Positions 1 through 7,367 of a DNA stretch of 34,553 bases are shown here, one piece after another. Position 1 is the first letter of the stretch. Each line of letters begins with the position of its first letter. Source of the stretch: Anaerolineae bacterium. Its GTDB lineage: Bacteria > Chloroflexota > Anaerolineae > S016-19. The translations under genes and the position numbers were made by a program. The notes under the pieces were generated by a model. The model had not been told where the DNA came from. It worked only from the letters and a program-made list of their open reading frames with translations, and made no database searches. The DNA lies in NCBI GenBank assembly GCA_015486235.1, contig WFSD01000267.1, forward strand, positions 1-34,553, read 5' to 3'.

Positions 1-368
1 CCGGTCTCCACGTGGACGCCTTCCTGTTCCAAAAGCTTCACGAAGCGGTCCACCAGCGGTTCGGCGACCTCCGGCGGAGCGGCATTGTTGAAGCTGGGCC
101 GTCGCCCCTTCCTGACATTTGCGTGGAGAGTAAACTGGGAGACCACCAGGGCACTGCCTTCCACGTCCAACAGGGACAGATTGAATTTGCCTTTATCGTC
201 CGAGAAAATCCTGAGGACGGCAATTTTGGATGCCAGAAGCCTTGCATCCTCCTCCGTATCCCCTTTGGAGACGCCCAGAAGCACAAGCAGGCCCTTGCCT
301 ATGGCTCCTACAACCTCTCCATCCACCGTCACCGAAGCTTCCAAAACCCGCTGGACTACAGATCTCAT
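1..368 (-). CDS. dtd: D-aminoacyl-tRNA deacylase, truncated by the window edge (C-terminal end missing)
   Basis: Minus-strand reading from ATG at 368: [55 protein letters not shown]...[39 protein letters not shown]; characteristic Dtd motifs SQFTL and [12 protein letters not shown]. Confidence 0.93.
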   Translation of the reverse strand, partial: MRSVVQRVLEASVTVDGEVVGAIGKGLLVLLGVSKGDTEEDARLLASKIAVLRIFSDDKGKFNLSLLDVEGSALVVSQFTLHANVRKGRRPSFNNAAPPEVAEPLVDRFVKLLEQEGVHVET

Positions 369-755
369 CAGCATACTCCAAAAATCACCAACAATCACCA
401 TAGAATGCCGTGTATCTTCTCAGTATTCCGGGGTGCTGTTCGGATTCCGACGATTGATTCAGGCGGCGATTGTATCGCCGAGGGTGAGGGTAACCCGCGG
501 GCCACCATCGCCGGCCACCACCACCCAAAACACTTCTTCAACCTTCCCTTTCCTGGAGAGGATTGGAGGGATCAAGGGGGATGGGAAAAACACCCCGAGA
601 GCCCAAGCCCCTGTGTGGTTGTTCGATCTCATCGGCACCGCCGTGCGATTCATCACAAAACGCGTTTTTCTGCCCGTCCGGACGGACGAAAGGGGTCTCC
701 CCTTTTTCGAGAAGATACAAGCCGAAATGGTCGCGTTTGTTCTACATTTACAACG

Positions 756-785
756 AACGGCGGGGCACCTGAGCGCCCCGCCGTT
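756..785 (-). terminator. Intrinsic-terminator-like hairpin downstream of the S1-domain gene
   Basis: Perfect inverted repeat AACGGCGGGGC (756-766) / GCCCCGCCGTT (775-785), 8-nt loop, just past the minus-strand stop at 834. Confidence 0.65.
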
Positions 786-833
786 TGTACTCCCATTTGC
801 CAGAGAGGTCCCGGCGTGTTGGAGCCCTCTCAG

Positions 834-1691
834 TCAACTCCCTGACTCCCTGTAGGAGAGCGTTCGGGCAATTATTTCGTCGATTTCCCTGCGTGCCCTT
901 TGTTTCTGCCGTCGTTCCTTGCGTCGCCGAGGTGCCGGAGCTTTAGCCATCTCATCGCCGAGAGCCTTCTTGAGTGCCAGAGCCAACGCTGTTGGCTCGT
1001 CAGAAGCATCATCCGGCTCAGACACATAGCTCATCGGTTTGCCTTGCCTGGGAGGATGTTGGCCTTTCGACCTGGACGATCGTCCTCGAGAAGACTGCCC
1101 TTCCGTTCTCTGCCTGGGGTTGGATCCTTGGGGCCGTTCCTGCCTTTCTGGCTCTTCCTGAAGAGCTTTCAGGCTCAGATCAATCCGCTCCCGTCTTTTA
1201 TCCAGCTTGATGATCTTGGCCTCGATTTCCTCTCCCTCTTTTACTACGTCTTCCGGCTTCTTGACAAACTGCCAGCTCATTTCCCGGATGTGGAGCATGG
1301 CGTCCCGGCCGACTCCGATATCCACAAATGCTGCGTAAGGGAGGATGCGGGTAACCGTCCCCTTGACGACCTCCCCTTCTTCCAGATCACGCAGACGTTT
1401 GGTTCCAGGGGGAATCATGGTCAAGCTAATGCGATTGTGGGCTCGATCCAGATCCTTGATCCACACCTTGATCGTATCTCCCACGCTTACAACGTCAGAG
1501 GGCTTTGAGATCCGGCGCACGCTCATCTCTGATACATGCACCAATCCGTCCCTGCCGACTCCGATGTCCACGAAAGCACCGAAATCGGTCAGGCGCTTGA
1601 CAGTGCCCTCAAGCTCCATGTTGATGGCGAGCTTTTTGACGATTTTCTTTGGTTTGATAACCCGAACTCGGGATGTTCGTTCTGCCGTCAC
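834..1691 (-). CDS. S1 RNA-binding domain protein with two S1 domains and a basic C-terminal tail
   Basis: 285 aa; two S1 repeats (GTVKRLTDFGAFVDIGVGRDGLVHVSEMS and GTVTRILPYAAFVDIGVGRDAMLHIREMS). Confidence 0.88.
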   Translation of the reverse strand: MTAERTSRVRVIKPKKIVKKLAINMELEGTVKRLTDFGAFVDIGVGRDGLVHVSEMSVRRISKPSDVVSVGDTIKVWIKDLDRAHNRISLTMIPPGTKRLRDLEEGEVVKGTVTRILPYAAFVDIGVGRDAMLHIREMSWQFVKKPEDVVKEGEEIEAKIIKLDKRRERIDLSLKALQEEPERQERPQGSNPRQRTEGQSSRGRSSRSKGQHPPRQGKPMSYVSEPDDASDEPTALALALKKALGDEMAKAPAPRRRKERRQKQRARREIDEIIARTLSYRESGS

Positions 1692-1741
1692 GGAACCTCT
1701 CCTTAACGTCTAAAAATCTTACTCATTGAAAGCCGAAAGGC

Positions 1742-1771
1742 ATTATACCAGTAACGCTCGGAGGGTGTCAA
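1742..1771 (-). promoter_or_regulatory. Sigma70-type promoter for the S1-domain gene
   Basis: Minus strand TTGACA (1771-1766), 18-nt spacer, TATAAT (1747-1742). Confidence 0.7.
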
Positions 1772-1989
1772 AATCAGCTCACGGAAAGGAATCTCGAAGC
1801 GAATCCAGGGGGCCTCACGGGCCCCAAGATTGCCCATGAGGCATCTTCAGCATCCATCGACCCCAAGCGATGGGGCACGCCATGCTTCGGGCACGTCGAA
1901 AAAGCTCCAGAGGCAGCATGGGGCTTTGATTTGCTTCGAAGGCTCACGGAAAAAGCCTGTTTCCAGCAGCGATGGTACTGTCTGCCGAT

Positions 1990-2751
1990 TCACTTCTCGA
2001 GGAATTCATATTTCCCCTGGCACACAGGACAGTCTGGCCTTCTGGGGGGCAACTCGATCCGTTCCCACGCATTGTTCCAGACATCTACGTACAACAGGCC
2101 TGGGTTCCGCTGGCCTGTGCCGATTATCAATTTCATCGCCTCGGCAACACTAAGCGCTGCCATAACGCTGACCGCCGGAGCAATGATCCCCGCAGTAGCC
2201 GCGGTATCCATGGAGCTATCTTCAGGTGGATCTCCCAAGATGCATCGCAGGCAAGGCGTTTCCCCCGGGGCCAACGTCGCAGACATGCCGTAAGACGCAA
2301 CCACTCCGGTGTACACCCATGGTATCCCTTCCTTGAAACAAGCATCATTGATCAGGTATCGCGCCGAGAATCTATCGGTGCAGTCGAGAACCACATTGGC
2401 TCCCTGGATCAAGTCCAGGATGTTCGTGGGCACCGCCCGACCCACCACTGGCTCTATCTCCACCCCGCTATTGACTTCCCGAAGCCGTCTCGCAGCCGCC
2501 AACACTTTCGGCCTGGCGAGTCTGGCATCCTCCTCGTCGAAAAGAGTTTGGCGCTGGAGGTTGTCAATTTCCACCACGTCATCATCCACCAGGCGCACTT
2601 TGCCGATCCCGGCGCGCACCGCCAGGTCTGCAGCGTGAGAGCCAAGCGCTCCCACGCCGATGATCACGACGGAAGCATGAGCAAGTTTCCGCTGCCCCCG
2701 GATGCCTATTTCTTTGAAAGTCATCTGACGCACATAACGGTCGGCATTCAT
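1990..2751 (-). CDS. ThiF/MoeB/HesA-family E1-like adenylyltransferase
   Basis: 253 aa; nucleotide-binding GVGALGSHAADLAVRAGIGKVRLVDDDVVEIDNLQRQ; Zn ligands CLRC...CPVC. Confidence 0.88.
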   Translation of the reverse strand: MNADRYVRQMTFKEIGIRGQRKLAHASVVIIGVGALGSHAADLAVRAGIGKVRLVDDDVVEIDNLQRQTLFDEEDARLARPKVLAAARRLREVNSGVEIEPVVGRAVPTNILDLIQGANVVLDCTDRFSARYLINDACFKEGIPWVYTGVVASYGMSATLAPGETPCLRCILGDPPEDSSMDTAATAGIIAPAVSVMAALSVAEAMKLIIGTGQRNPGLLYVDVWNNAWERIELPPRRPDCPVCQGKYEFLEK

Positions 2752-2795
2752 GATTCACTCCGATCCAAGTATTCTTCGGCGCACCTATCAGGACG

Positions 2796-3590
2796 TCACG
2801 GATACGCGAATCGCTCGATCGCTCTCCGTATACGACGCTCCAGCTGTCGGAACTCTGCGTCCTCCAGCAGAGATAGCTCCCTTGGACGTGGGAGATAAAC
2901 ATGGACCTCTGCAGCCACCACTGCGGGACGGGGTGTCAGCACCAGAACGTGATCCGCCAGAAAGACCGCCTCCGTGATGCTGTGGGTAACCATGACGACG
3001 GTTTGACCATGCTTGCGCCACAGACGTAACAGTTCCAGGTTCATCTTCTCCCTGGTCATTGCATCGAGGGAAGCAAAAGGCTCGTCGAGAAGGAGCATCC
3101 GAGGACGTTGGATGAGCGCCCGCGCCAGGGCAACACGCTGCTGCATCCCGCCTGAAAGCTGAACAGGGTATGCTTTCTCGAAGCCCTCCAGTCCCACCTG
3201 CCGGCAGAACGCCCTCGCCCGTTTTTCCGCCTCATCCTTCGGGATATGCGCTACTTCCAATGGCAGCATGATGTTCCGGAGGACAGTACGCCACGGCATC
3301 AGGTTCGATTTCTGGAACAGAAAGCCGATATCTGACCGTGGGCCGCTCAAGTGCTCTCCCGCAAACCACACCTCGCCGCGGGATGGCCTGAGCTGCCCGC
3401 CCAGGATACGGAGGAGAGTGGTCTTTCCGCAGCCGGACGGGCCAACAACGGTGACGAATTCCCGGACGTTGGCGGAGAAAGAAACATCTCCAAGTGCTTG
3501 AAGATCGTTCCCATCTTGGTCTCTGAAATAATGCACGAGTCCTTTTGCCACCAGAAGTGGCCCGCCGTCGTGAGGAATGACATTACTCAT
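2796..3590 (-). CDS. ABC transporter ATP-binding protein of the NitT/TauT-like class; likely part of a riboflavin/flavin-precursor importer
   Basis: Walker A GPSGCGKTTLL, signature LSGGMQQRVALARAL, Walker B MLLLDEPFASLD. Start set at MSNVIPHDGG (ATG 3590-3588), whose ATGA overlaps the stop of the upstream gene. Confidence 0.9.
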   Translation of the reverse strand: MSNVIPHDGGPLLVAKGLVHYFRDQDGNDLQALGDVSFSANVREFVTVVGPSGCGKTTLLRILGGQLRPSRGEVWFAGEHLSGPRSDIGFLFQKSNLMPWRTVLRNIMLPLEVAHIPKDEAEKRARAFCRQVGLEGFEKAYPVQLSGGMQQRVALARALIQRPRMLLLDEPFASLDAMTREKMNLELLRLWRKHGQTVVMVTHSITEAVFLADHVLVLTPRPAVVAAEVHVYLPRPRELSLLEDAEFRQLERRIRRAIERFAYP

Positions 3591-4570
3591 TTGACAAATT
3601 CGTTGGTGTAGCACAAGTTGGGGTCTACATTTTTCTCTATCAGGCCTGCCGCTTTCATGAACTTGATGGTGCCGGCCCATGCCTCAGGAGTGGAGACCCC
3701 CAAAGTCCCCTCGTCGCGCCAGAGCTTCAATGCCTCGTCGAATACCGCACGATTCACTTTCTTTTGATGTTCGTCCTTTCCCGCCTCCGGCACATACTTC
3801 AGGCTGATGTCGAACGCCTCGTCGGGATTGTCAAGGGTATCCCGTAGCCCATGGAGCGTAGCCTGCACCAGGTCTCTCACCCAGTCAGGGTGATCTTTTA
3901 TCACCTTTTCGCTGGTTATTATCCCGTTGGATGGAATGTCGATGTAATCGGACACGGGGATGACATTCACATCCTTTCCTTCGAGTCGGAGCTGGACTGG
4001 CCCGTTGACGGAGTAATCCAGCGCTGCGTCAACCTGTCCGGAACTGACCGCCGCTGCCTGAGTGTAGCCGATGGACGTGAGGGTGATCTTGCTCTCGTCC
4101 AGGCCGGCCGAATAGATCAACCCTTTCCAACCGATGTAGCTGGCACCGTAGAGACCGGGTATCCCGACTTTTTTCCCCTCCAGGTCTTTGGGTTTCTCGA
4201 TTCCTCGATTCTTTAGAGAGAAAACGACCACGGGGAAATGGCGGTACCACCGCATCACGTATACCACTGGCAGCTCCCTGGCCCGTCCCAGGATCACTTC
4301 TTCGCCGCTTCCGACCATAAAAGGAATCTGATTTGTGCCTACCAGCTTTACCAAATCGGACTCGAATCCGTATTTGAACTTGATGCTTAGCCCTGCTTTC
4401 TTGTAATACCCCTTTTCTGTTGCCACGTAGAAAGGGGCAAACTGGACATTCGGGATGTATCCCATGGCCAAAGTAATTTCCCGAGGCTGCTTCCTGGCCT
4501 TTGGAACACATCCGGATGCTGCAAGGATGGTCACGACAACTACCAACAAGAACGACAAAGCTTTTTTCAT
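3587..4570 (-). CDS. NMT1/THI5-like ABC substrate-binding lipoprotein (RibY-like)
   Basis: 327 aa; lipobox-like signal MKKALSFLLVVVVTILAASGC; ITLAMGYIPNVQFAPFYVATEKGYYKKAGL typical of NMT1/THI5 binding proteins; downstream of an FMN riboswitch. Confidence 0.88.
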   Translation of the reverse strand: MKKALSFLLVVVVTILAASGCVPKARKQPREITLAMGYIPNVQFAPFYVATEKGYYKKAGLSIKFKYGFESDLVKLVGTNQIPFMVGSGEEVILGRARELPVVYVMRWYRHFPVVVFSLKNRGIEKPKDLEGKKVGIPGLYGASYIGWKGLIYSAGLDESKITLTSIGYTQAAAVSSGQVDAALDYSVNGPVQLRLEGKDVNVIPVSDYIDIPSNGIITSEKVIKDHPDWVRDLVQATLHGLRDTLDNPDEAFDISLKYVPEAGKDEHQKKVNRAVFDEALKLWRDEGTLGVSTPEAWAGTIKFMKAAGLIEKNVDPNLCYTNEFVK

Positions 4571-4636
4571 CGGTCGATATTTACCTCCGTCAGTGTGTAG
4601 TGATAATTCCAGACGACCCGCAGGTCGTGGTCCGCG

Positions 4637-5467
4637 TCATCTTGCGCGCTGCCAGCGCAGCAGCACCCATTCCATCGTCAGGACTGTCAGGTAAAGGATC
4701 AGTGCGATCACCACGAGAGTGATGATAGTGGCAAATAGCAGTGGCGTATCCAATGTGCCGCGGGCCAGATTTATCAGGAATCCCAGGCCTCTGTCTGCTC
4801 CAATGAACTCCCCCACCACTGCACCTATGACTGCCAGGGTGACGCTCACCCGCAGCCCCCCTAGCAGTACCGGCATCGCTGCCGGGACTTCCAGCATCCG
4901 GAACGTCTGCCAACGGCTGGCATTCAACGACTGCATCAGCTCCCGTAGGTCGTTGTCCACCGATCGGATCCCCACGAGGGTGTTCACTAGTGAGGGAAAG
5001 AAAACCGTGATGGCGCACACAAGCACTTTCGAGATGCTCCCAAAGCCGAACCATATGATGAAAAGGGGCGCAATTGCCACCACCGGGATGGATTGGGACG
5101 CCACGATGTAAGGAGTCAGCAAGTGCTCGATAGACCTGGATTTCGCCAGAAGATAGCCAAGAGTAGTAGCAGTCACCAGGCCGAGCACCAGCCCAAGGAT
5201 AATCTCCTCCATTGTCAGGGAAGTGTGGTACACGAGGCTGCCATCTTTGAGCATCAAGAGGAGTTTCTGCGCCACCAGGACAGGTGAAGGCAGGATAAAT
5301 GCCGGATAATGCTTCCAACTGACCAGCGCTTGCCACAAACCAAGGAGCATTGCGAGTCCCATGGGAAAGAACACATAATCTGCGTGTCGGCGTAGGCACT
5401 CACCGCAGGGAACTCCTCGTTCCCCAGATCTGCGCGCCGCTTTTATCAACCAACTATCGATTGCCAT
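4637..5467 (-). CDS. ABC transporter permease of the BPD/SsuC class (RibX-like)
   Basis: Multiple TM segments; EAA-like loop ELMQSLNASRWQTFRMLEVPAAMPVLLGGLRVS. Start set at MAIDSWLIKAARR (ATG 5467); the longer ORF N-terminus reads through leader RNA. Confidence 0.88.
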   Translation of the reverse strand: MAIDSWLIKAARRSGERGVPCGECLRRHADYVFFPMGLAMLLGLWQALVSWKHYPAFILPSPVLVAQKLLLMLKDGSLVYHTSLTMEEIILGLVLGLVTATTLGYLLAKSRSIEHLLTPYIVASQSIPVVAIAPLFIIWFGFGSISKVLVCAITVFFPSLVNTLVGIRSVDNDLRELMQSLNASRWQTFRMLEVPAAMPVLLGGLRVSVTLAVIGAVVGEFIGADRGLGFLINLARGTLDTPLLFATIITLVVIALILYLTVLTMEWVLLRWQRAR

Positions 5468-5494
5468 TTCTTCTATCTCCAGTCCGGGGACGAA

Positions 5495-5523
5495 GAAAAA
5501 ACCCCCGGAGTTTCCTTCGGGGG
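5495..5523 (-). terminator. Second leader terminator upstream of the permease gene
   Basis: Minus RNA CCCCCGAAGGAAACTCCGGGGGUUUUUU: 6-bp GC stem (5502-5507/5518-5523), GAAA loop, six U. Confidence 0.75.
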
Positions 5524-5575
5524 CAGGGGGCAAGATCGCGTGCAGCATACGTTCCCCTCCGGGCCCTGCTCGAAA

Positions 5576-5607
5576 CAAAAACCCCGTGAGCAGAGGCCCT
5601 CGGGGTT
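5576..5607 (-). terminator. First leader terminator downstream of the FMN aptamer
   Basis: Minus RNA AACCCCGAGGGCCTCTGCTCACGGGGTTTTTG: AACCCCG/CGGGGTT stem (5580-5586/5601-5607) followed by a U-run. Confidence 0.7.
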
Positions 5608-5651
5608 CGAACGCAAGCCGCACCACGCGCCATCAGGCACGCAATGCAACG

Positions 5652-5810
5652 ACCTTCTCCCATCCGGACTATACCGTCGGCTCTGGATTTGCCGGATCCG
5701 GCTCACCAGATCAGTCCTCGTACTTTTCACGAGGGCTCGCGGGCTTGGCGCTCATGCGCTTTACCGCCGGTCGGGAATTGGCCTGTCAGGCCTCACCCTG
5801 CCCCGAAGGT
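5652..5810 (-). ncRNA. FMN riboswitch (RFN element)
   Basis: Minus strand: CCTTCGGGGCAGGGTGA...CAATTCCCGACCGGCGGTAAAGCGC...AAGCCCGCGAGCC...GCCGACGGTATAGTCCGGATGGGAGAAGG; matches the conserved RFN consensus blocks in order. Confidence 0.96.
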
Positions 5811-5868
5811 CTTCATCTTATTTGGTTGTACGGCTGGCCAACGATCCTCACTGCCAGCACACTTTCAC

Positions 5869-5896
5869 ATTATACGTGAAGTGAGCGGTATGTCAA
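5869..5896 (-). promoter_or_regulatory. Promoter for the FMN-riboswitch operon
   Basis: Minus strand TTGACA (5896-5891), 16-nt spacer, TATAAT (5874-5869). Confidence 0.8.
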
Positions 5897-5982
5897 ATCA
5901 GGGGGCCGAGAACTTTCGGACCGCCGGAACGGATTGGTATCTTTCGGCGTTTTTTGGATAGCGTCGGGCTCTGGATTTCCCC

Positions 5983-6013
5983 GGGTAGCGGAGGGCATTG
6001 TCCTCCGCTACCC
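5983..6013. repeat. Intergenic palindrome between divergent promoters
   Basis: GGGTAGCGGAGG (5983-5994) / CCTCCGCTACCC (6002-6013), 7-nt loop. Confidence 0.8.
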
Positions 6014-6052
6014 CTATGTCCGAACTCTTGCTCGAACATCAGCGGACGAGAT

Positions 6053-6080
6053 TTGACAAGCCGGGAAACGTGTGTTAAAT
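6053..6080 (+). promoter_or_regulatory. Promoter for the lys leader/operon
   Basis: TTGACA (6053-6058), 16-nt spacer, TTAAAT (6075-6080); alternative -10 TAAATT with a 17-nt spacer. Confidence 0.65.
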
Positions 6081-6109
6081 TTGCTTTCAAATTCAGACAG
6101 GTGTGGATC

Positions 6110-6178
6110 ATGTTCATGATTGGGATTTCCACCAAGAAGCAGGTGAAGAAGCAGATGCCGGACCCGGGGGTCTGGTAG
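6110..6178 (+). CDS. Candidate lysine-rich leader peptide (attenuator) MFMIGISTKKQVKKQMPDPGVW
   Basis: SD-like AGGTG at 6099-6103; 22 codons; paired Lys codons AAG AAG at 6134-6139 and 6146-6151; stop TAG 6176-6178 directly after an RNA pairing segment. Confidence 0.7.
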   Translation: MFMIGISTKKQVKKQMPDPGVW

Positions 6179-6228
6179 GCCTTGCCTTGCCCGCTTCGAT
6201 AGGCTGATTGCAACCGGCTTCCAGACCC
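6158..6228 (+). promoter_or_regulatory. Attenuator pairing segments: 1 = 6158-6164, 2 = 6168-6175, 3 = 6221-6228
   Basis: Segment 2 GGGTCTGG is perfectly complementary to segment 3 CCAGACCC, which overlaps the terminator 5' arm and loop. Segment 1 CCGGACC can pair with GGTCTGG (one G-U). Confidence 0.65.
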
Positions 6229-6245
6229 TGGAAGCCGGTTTTTTT
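6212..6245 (+). terminator. Intrinsic terminator of the lys attenuator
   Basis: AACCGGCTTCCA (6212-6223) - GACCC - TGGAAGCCGGTT (6229-6240); perfect 12-bp stem; T7 run 6239-6245. Confidence 0.9.
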
Positions 6246-6254
6246 ATGCGGAGT

Positions 6255-6285
<31 letters not shown>

Positions 6286-6319
6286 TCACCGGAAATTCTA
6301 AAAAGGAGGAGGGATCGAA

Positions 6320-6487
6320 ATGACCAAGTTCGTGTGTCCTGAGTGCGAAGCAGAGTTCGAGCTATTCGACGTGATGAAAGGTGAGTTGGTGACCTGCCCC
6401 GAGTGTGGTGTGGACCTGGAGGTGGTCTCGCTAGACCCACCAAAGGTGGAGCTGGCGCCCGAGGAAGAGGAAGACTGGGGGGAGTGA
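6320..6487 (+). CDS. lysW: Alpha-aminoadipate carrier protein LysW
   Basis: [55 protein letters not shown]: two CPEC zinc motifs and the EDWGE C-terminus; SD AGGAGGAGGG upstream. Absent from the ORF track because of its small size. Confidence 0.96.
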   Translation: MTKFVCPECEAEFELFDVMKGELVTCPECGVDLEVVSLDPPKVELAPEEEEDWGE

Positions 6488-6488
6488 G

Positions 6489-7364
6489 ATGCACGTAGGC
6501 GTTCTTGCCTCCATCATCAGGAAGGAGGAAAAGCTGATCTTCCATGCCCTGAGTGACCGGGGCGTGACCTGGGAAGTCATAGACGACCGGGAGGTGCAGT
6601 TCGACCTGGAGAACGGCGACCGCTACCGCCAGTTCGACGTGATCCTGGAGCGGGCCGTGAACCACTCCCGAGCACTCTACGCCCTCAGGGTCTTCGGCAT
6701 GTGGGGCATCCCCACGGTCAACACGTATCATGTGGCGGAGACTTGCGGAAACAAAATACTCACAACGGCAGCGCTGATGGAAGCAGGAGTCCCGACGCCG
6801 CGGACCACCATCGCTTTCACACCGGCGTCTGCCCTGGACGCTATCGAGAAGATGGGGTATCCGGTGGTGCTGAAGCCGGCCGTCGGCTCCTGGGGACGGC
6901 TCCTCTCCAAAATCAACGACCGCGATGCAGCCGAGGCTGTTCTGGAGCACAAGAAAATCCTGGGCACATACCACCACTCGATCTTCTACATCCAGGAGTA
7001 CGTGCACAAGCCGCAGCGGGACATCCGGGCTTTTGTGGTGGGGGACCAGACCATCGCGGCCATCTACCGGTCGTCGTCCCACTGGATCACGAACACCGCC
7101 AGGGGCGGCAAAGCCAGCTACTGTCCCATCACACCTGAGCTGAACGACATCTGCGTTCAAGCGGCGAAAGCCGTGGGCGGCGGTGTAGTCGCCATCGACG
7201 TTTTCGAGGACCCGGAGCGGGGACTGCTGGTGAACGAGGTCAATTACACCATGGAGTTCCGAAACAGCATCGAACCGACGGGGGTGGACATCCCCGGTAA
7301 GATCGTGGACTTCACCCTGCGGGTGGCAGAGGAGGGATGGCCCACGGCAAACGGCTGGAGATGA
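6489..7364 (+). CDS. lysX: Alpha-aminoadipate-LysW ligase LysX (ATP-grasp)
   Basis: 291 aa ATP-grasp; follows lysW; contains [34 protein letters not shown]. Confidence 0.93.
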   Translation: MHVGVLASIIRKEEKLIFHALSDRGVTWEVIDDREVQFDLENGDRYRQFDVILERAVNHSRALYALRVFGMWGIPTVNTYHVAETCGNKILTTAALMEAGVPTPRTTIAFTPASALDAIEKMGYPVVLKPAVGSWGRLLSKINDRDAAEAVLEHKKILGTYHHSIFYIQEYVHKPQRDIRAFVVGDQTIAAIYRSSSHWITNTARGGKASYCPITPELNDICVQAAKAVGGGVVAIDVFEDPERGLLVNEVNYTMEFRNSIEPTGVDIPGKIVDFTLRVAEEGWPTANGWR

Positions 7365-7367
7365 TGC

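Noticed and set aside
12-855. Plus-strand ORFs (277 and 256 aa) covering dtd and the gap before the S1 gene
   Set aside because: Overlap antisense to clear dtd coding; translations have no recognisable domain and run through the terminator hairpin.
5468-5626. N-terminal extension of the permease ORF (start at 5626)
   Set aside because: Runs through both leader terminators; MAIDSWLIK at 5467 has a suitable upstream SD.
6085-6211. L-box lysine riboswitch in the lys leader
   Set aside because: The leader before the terminator is only ~125 nt and I see no L-box core motifs; leader-peptide attenuation fits better.
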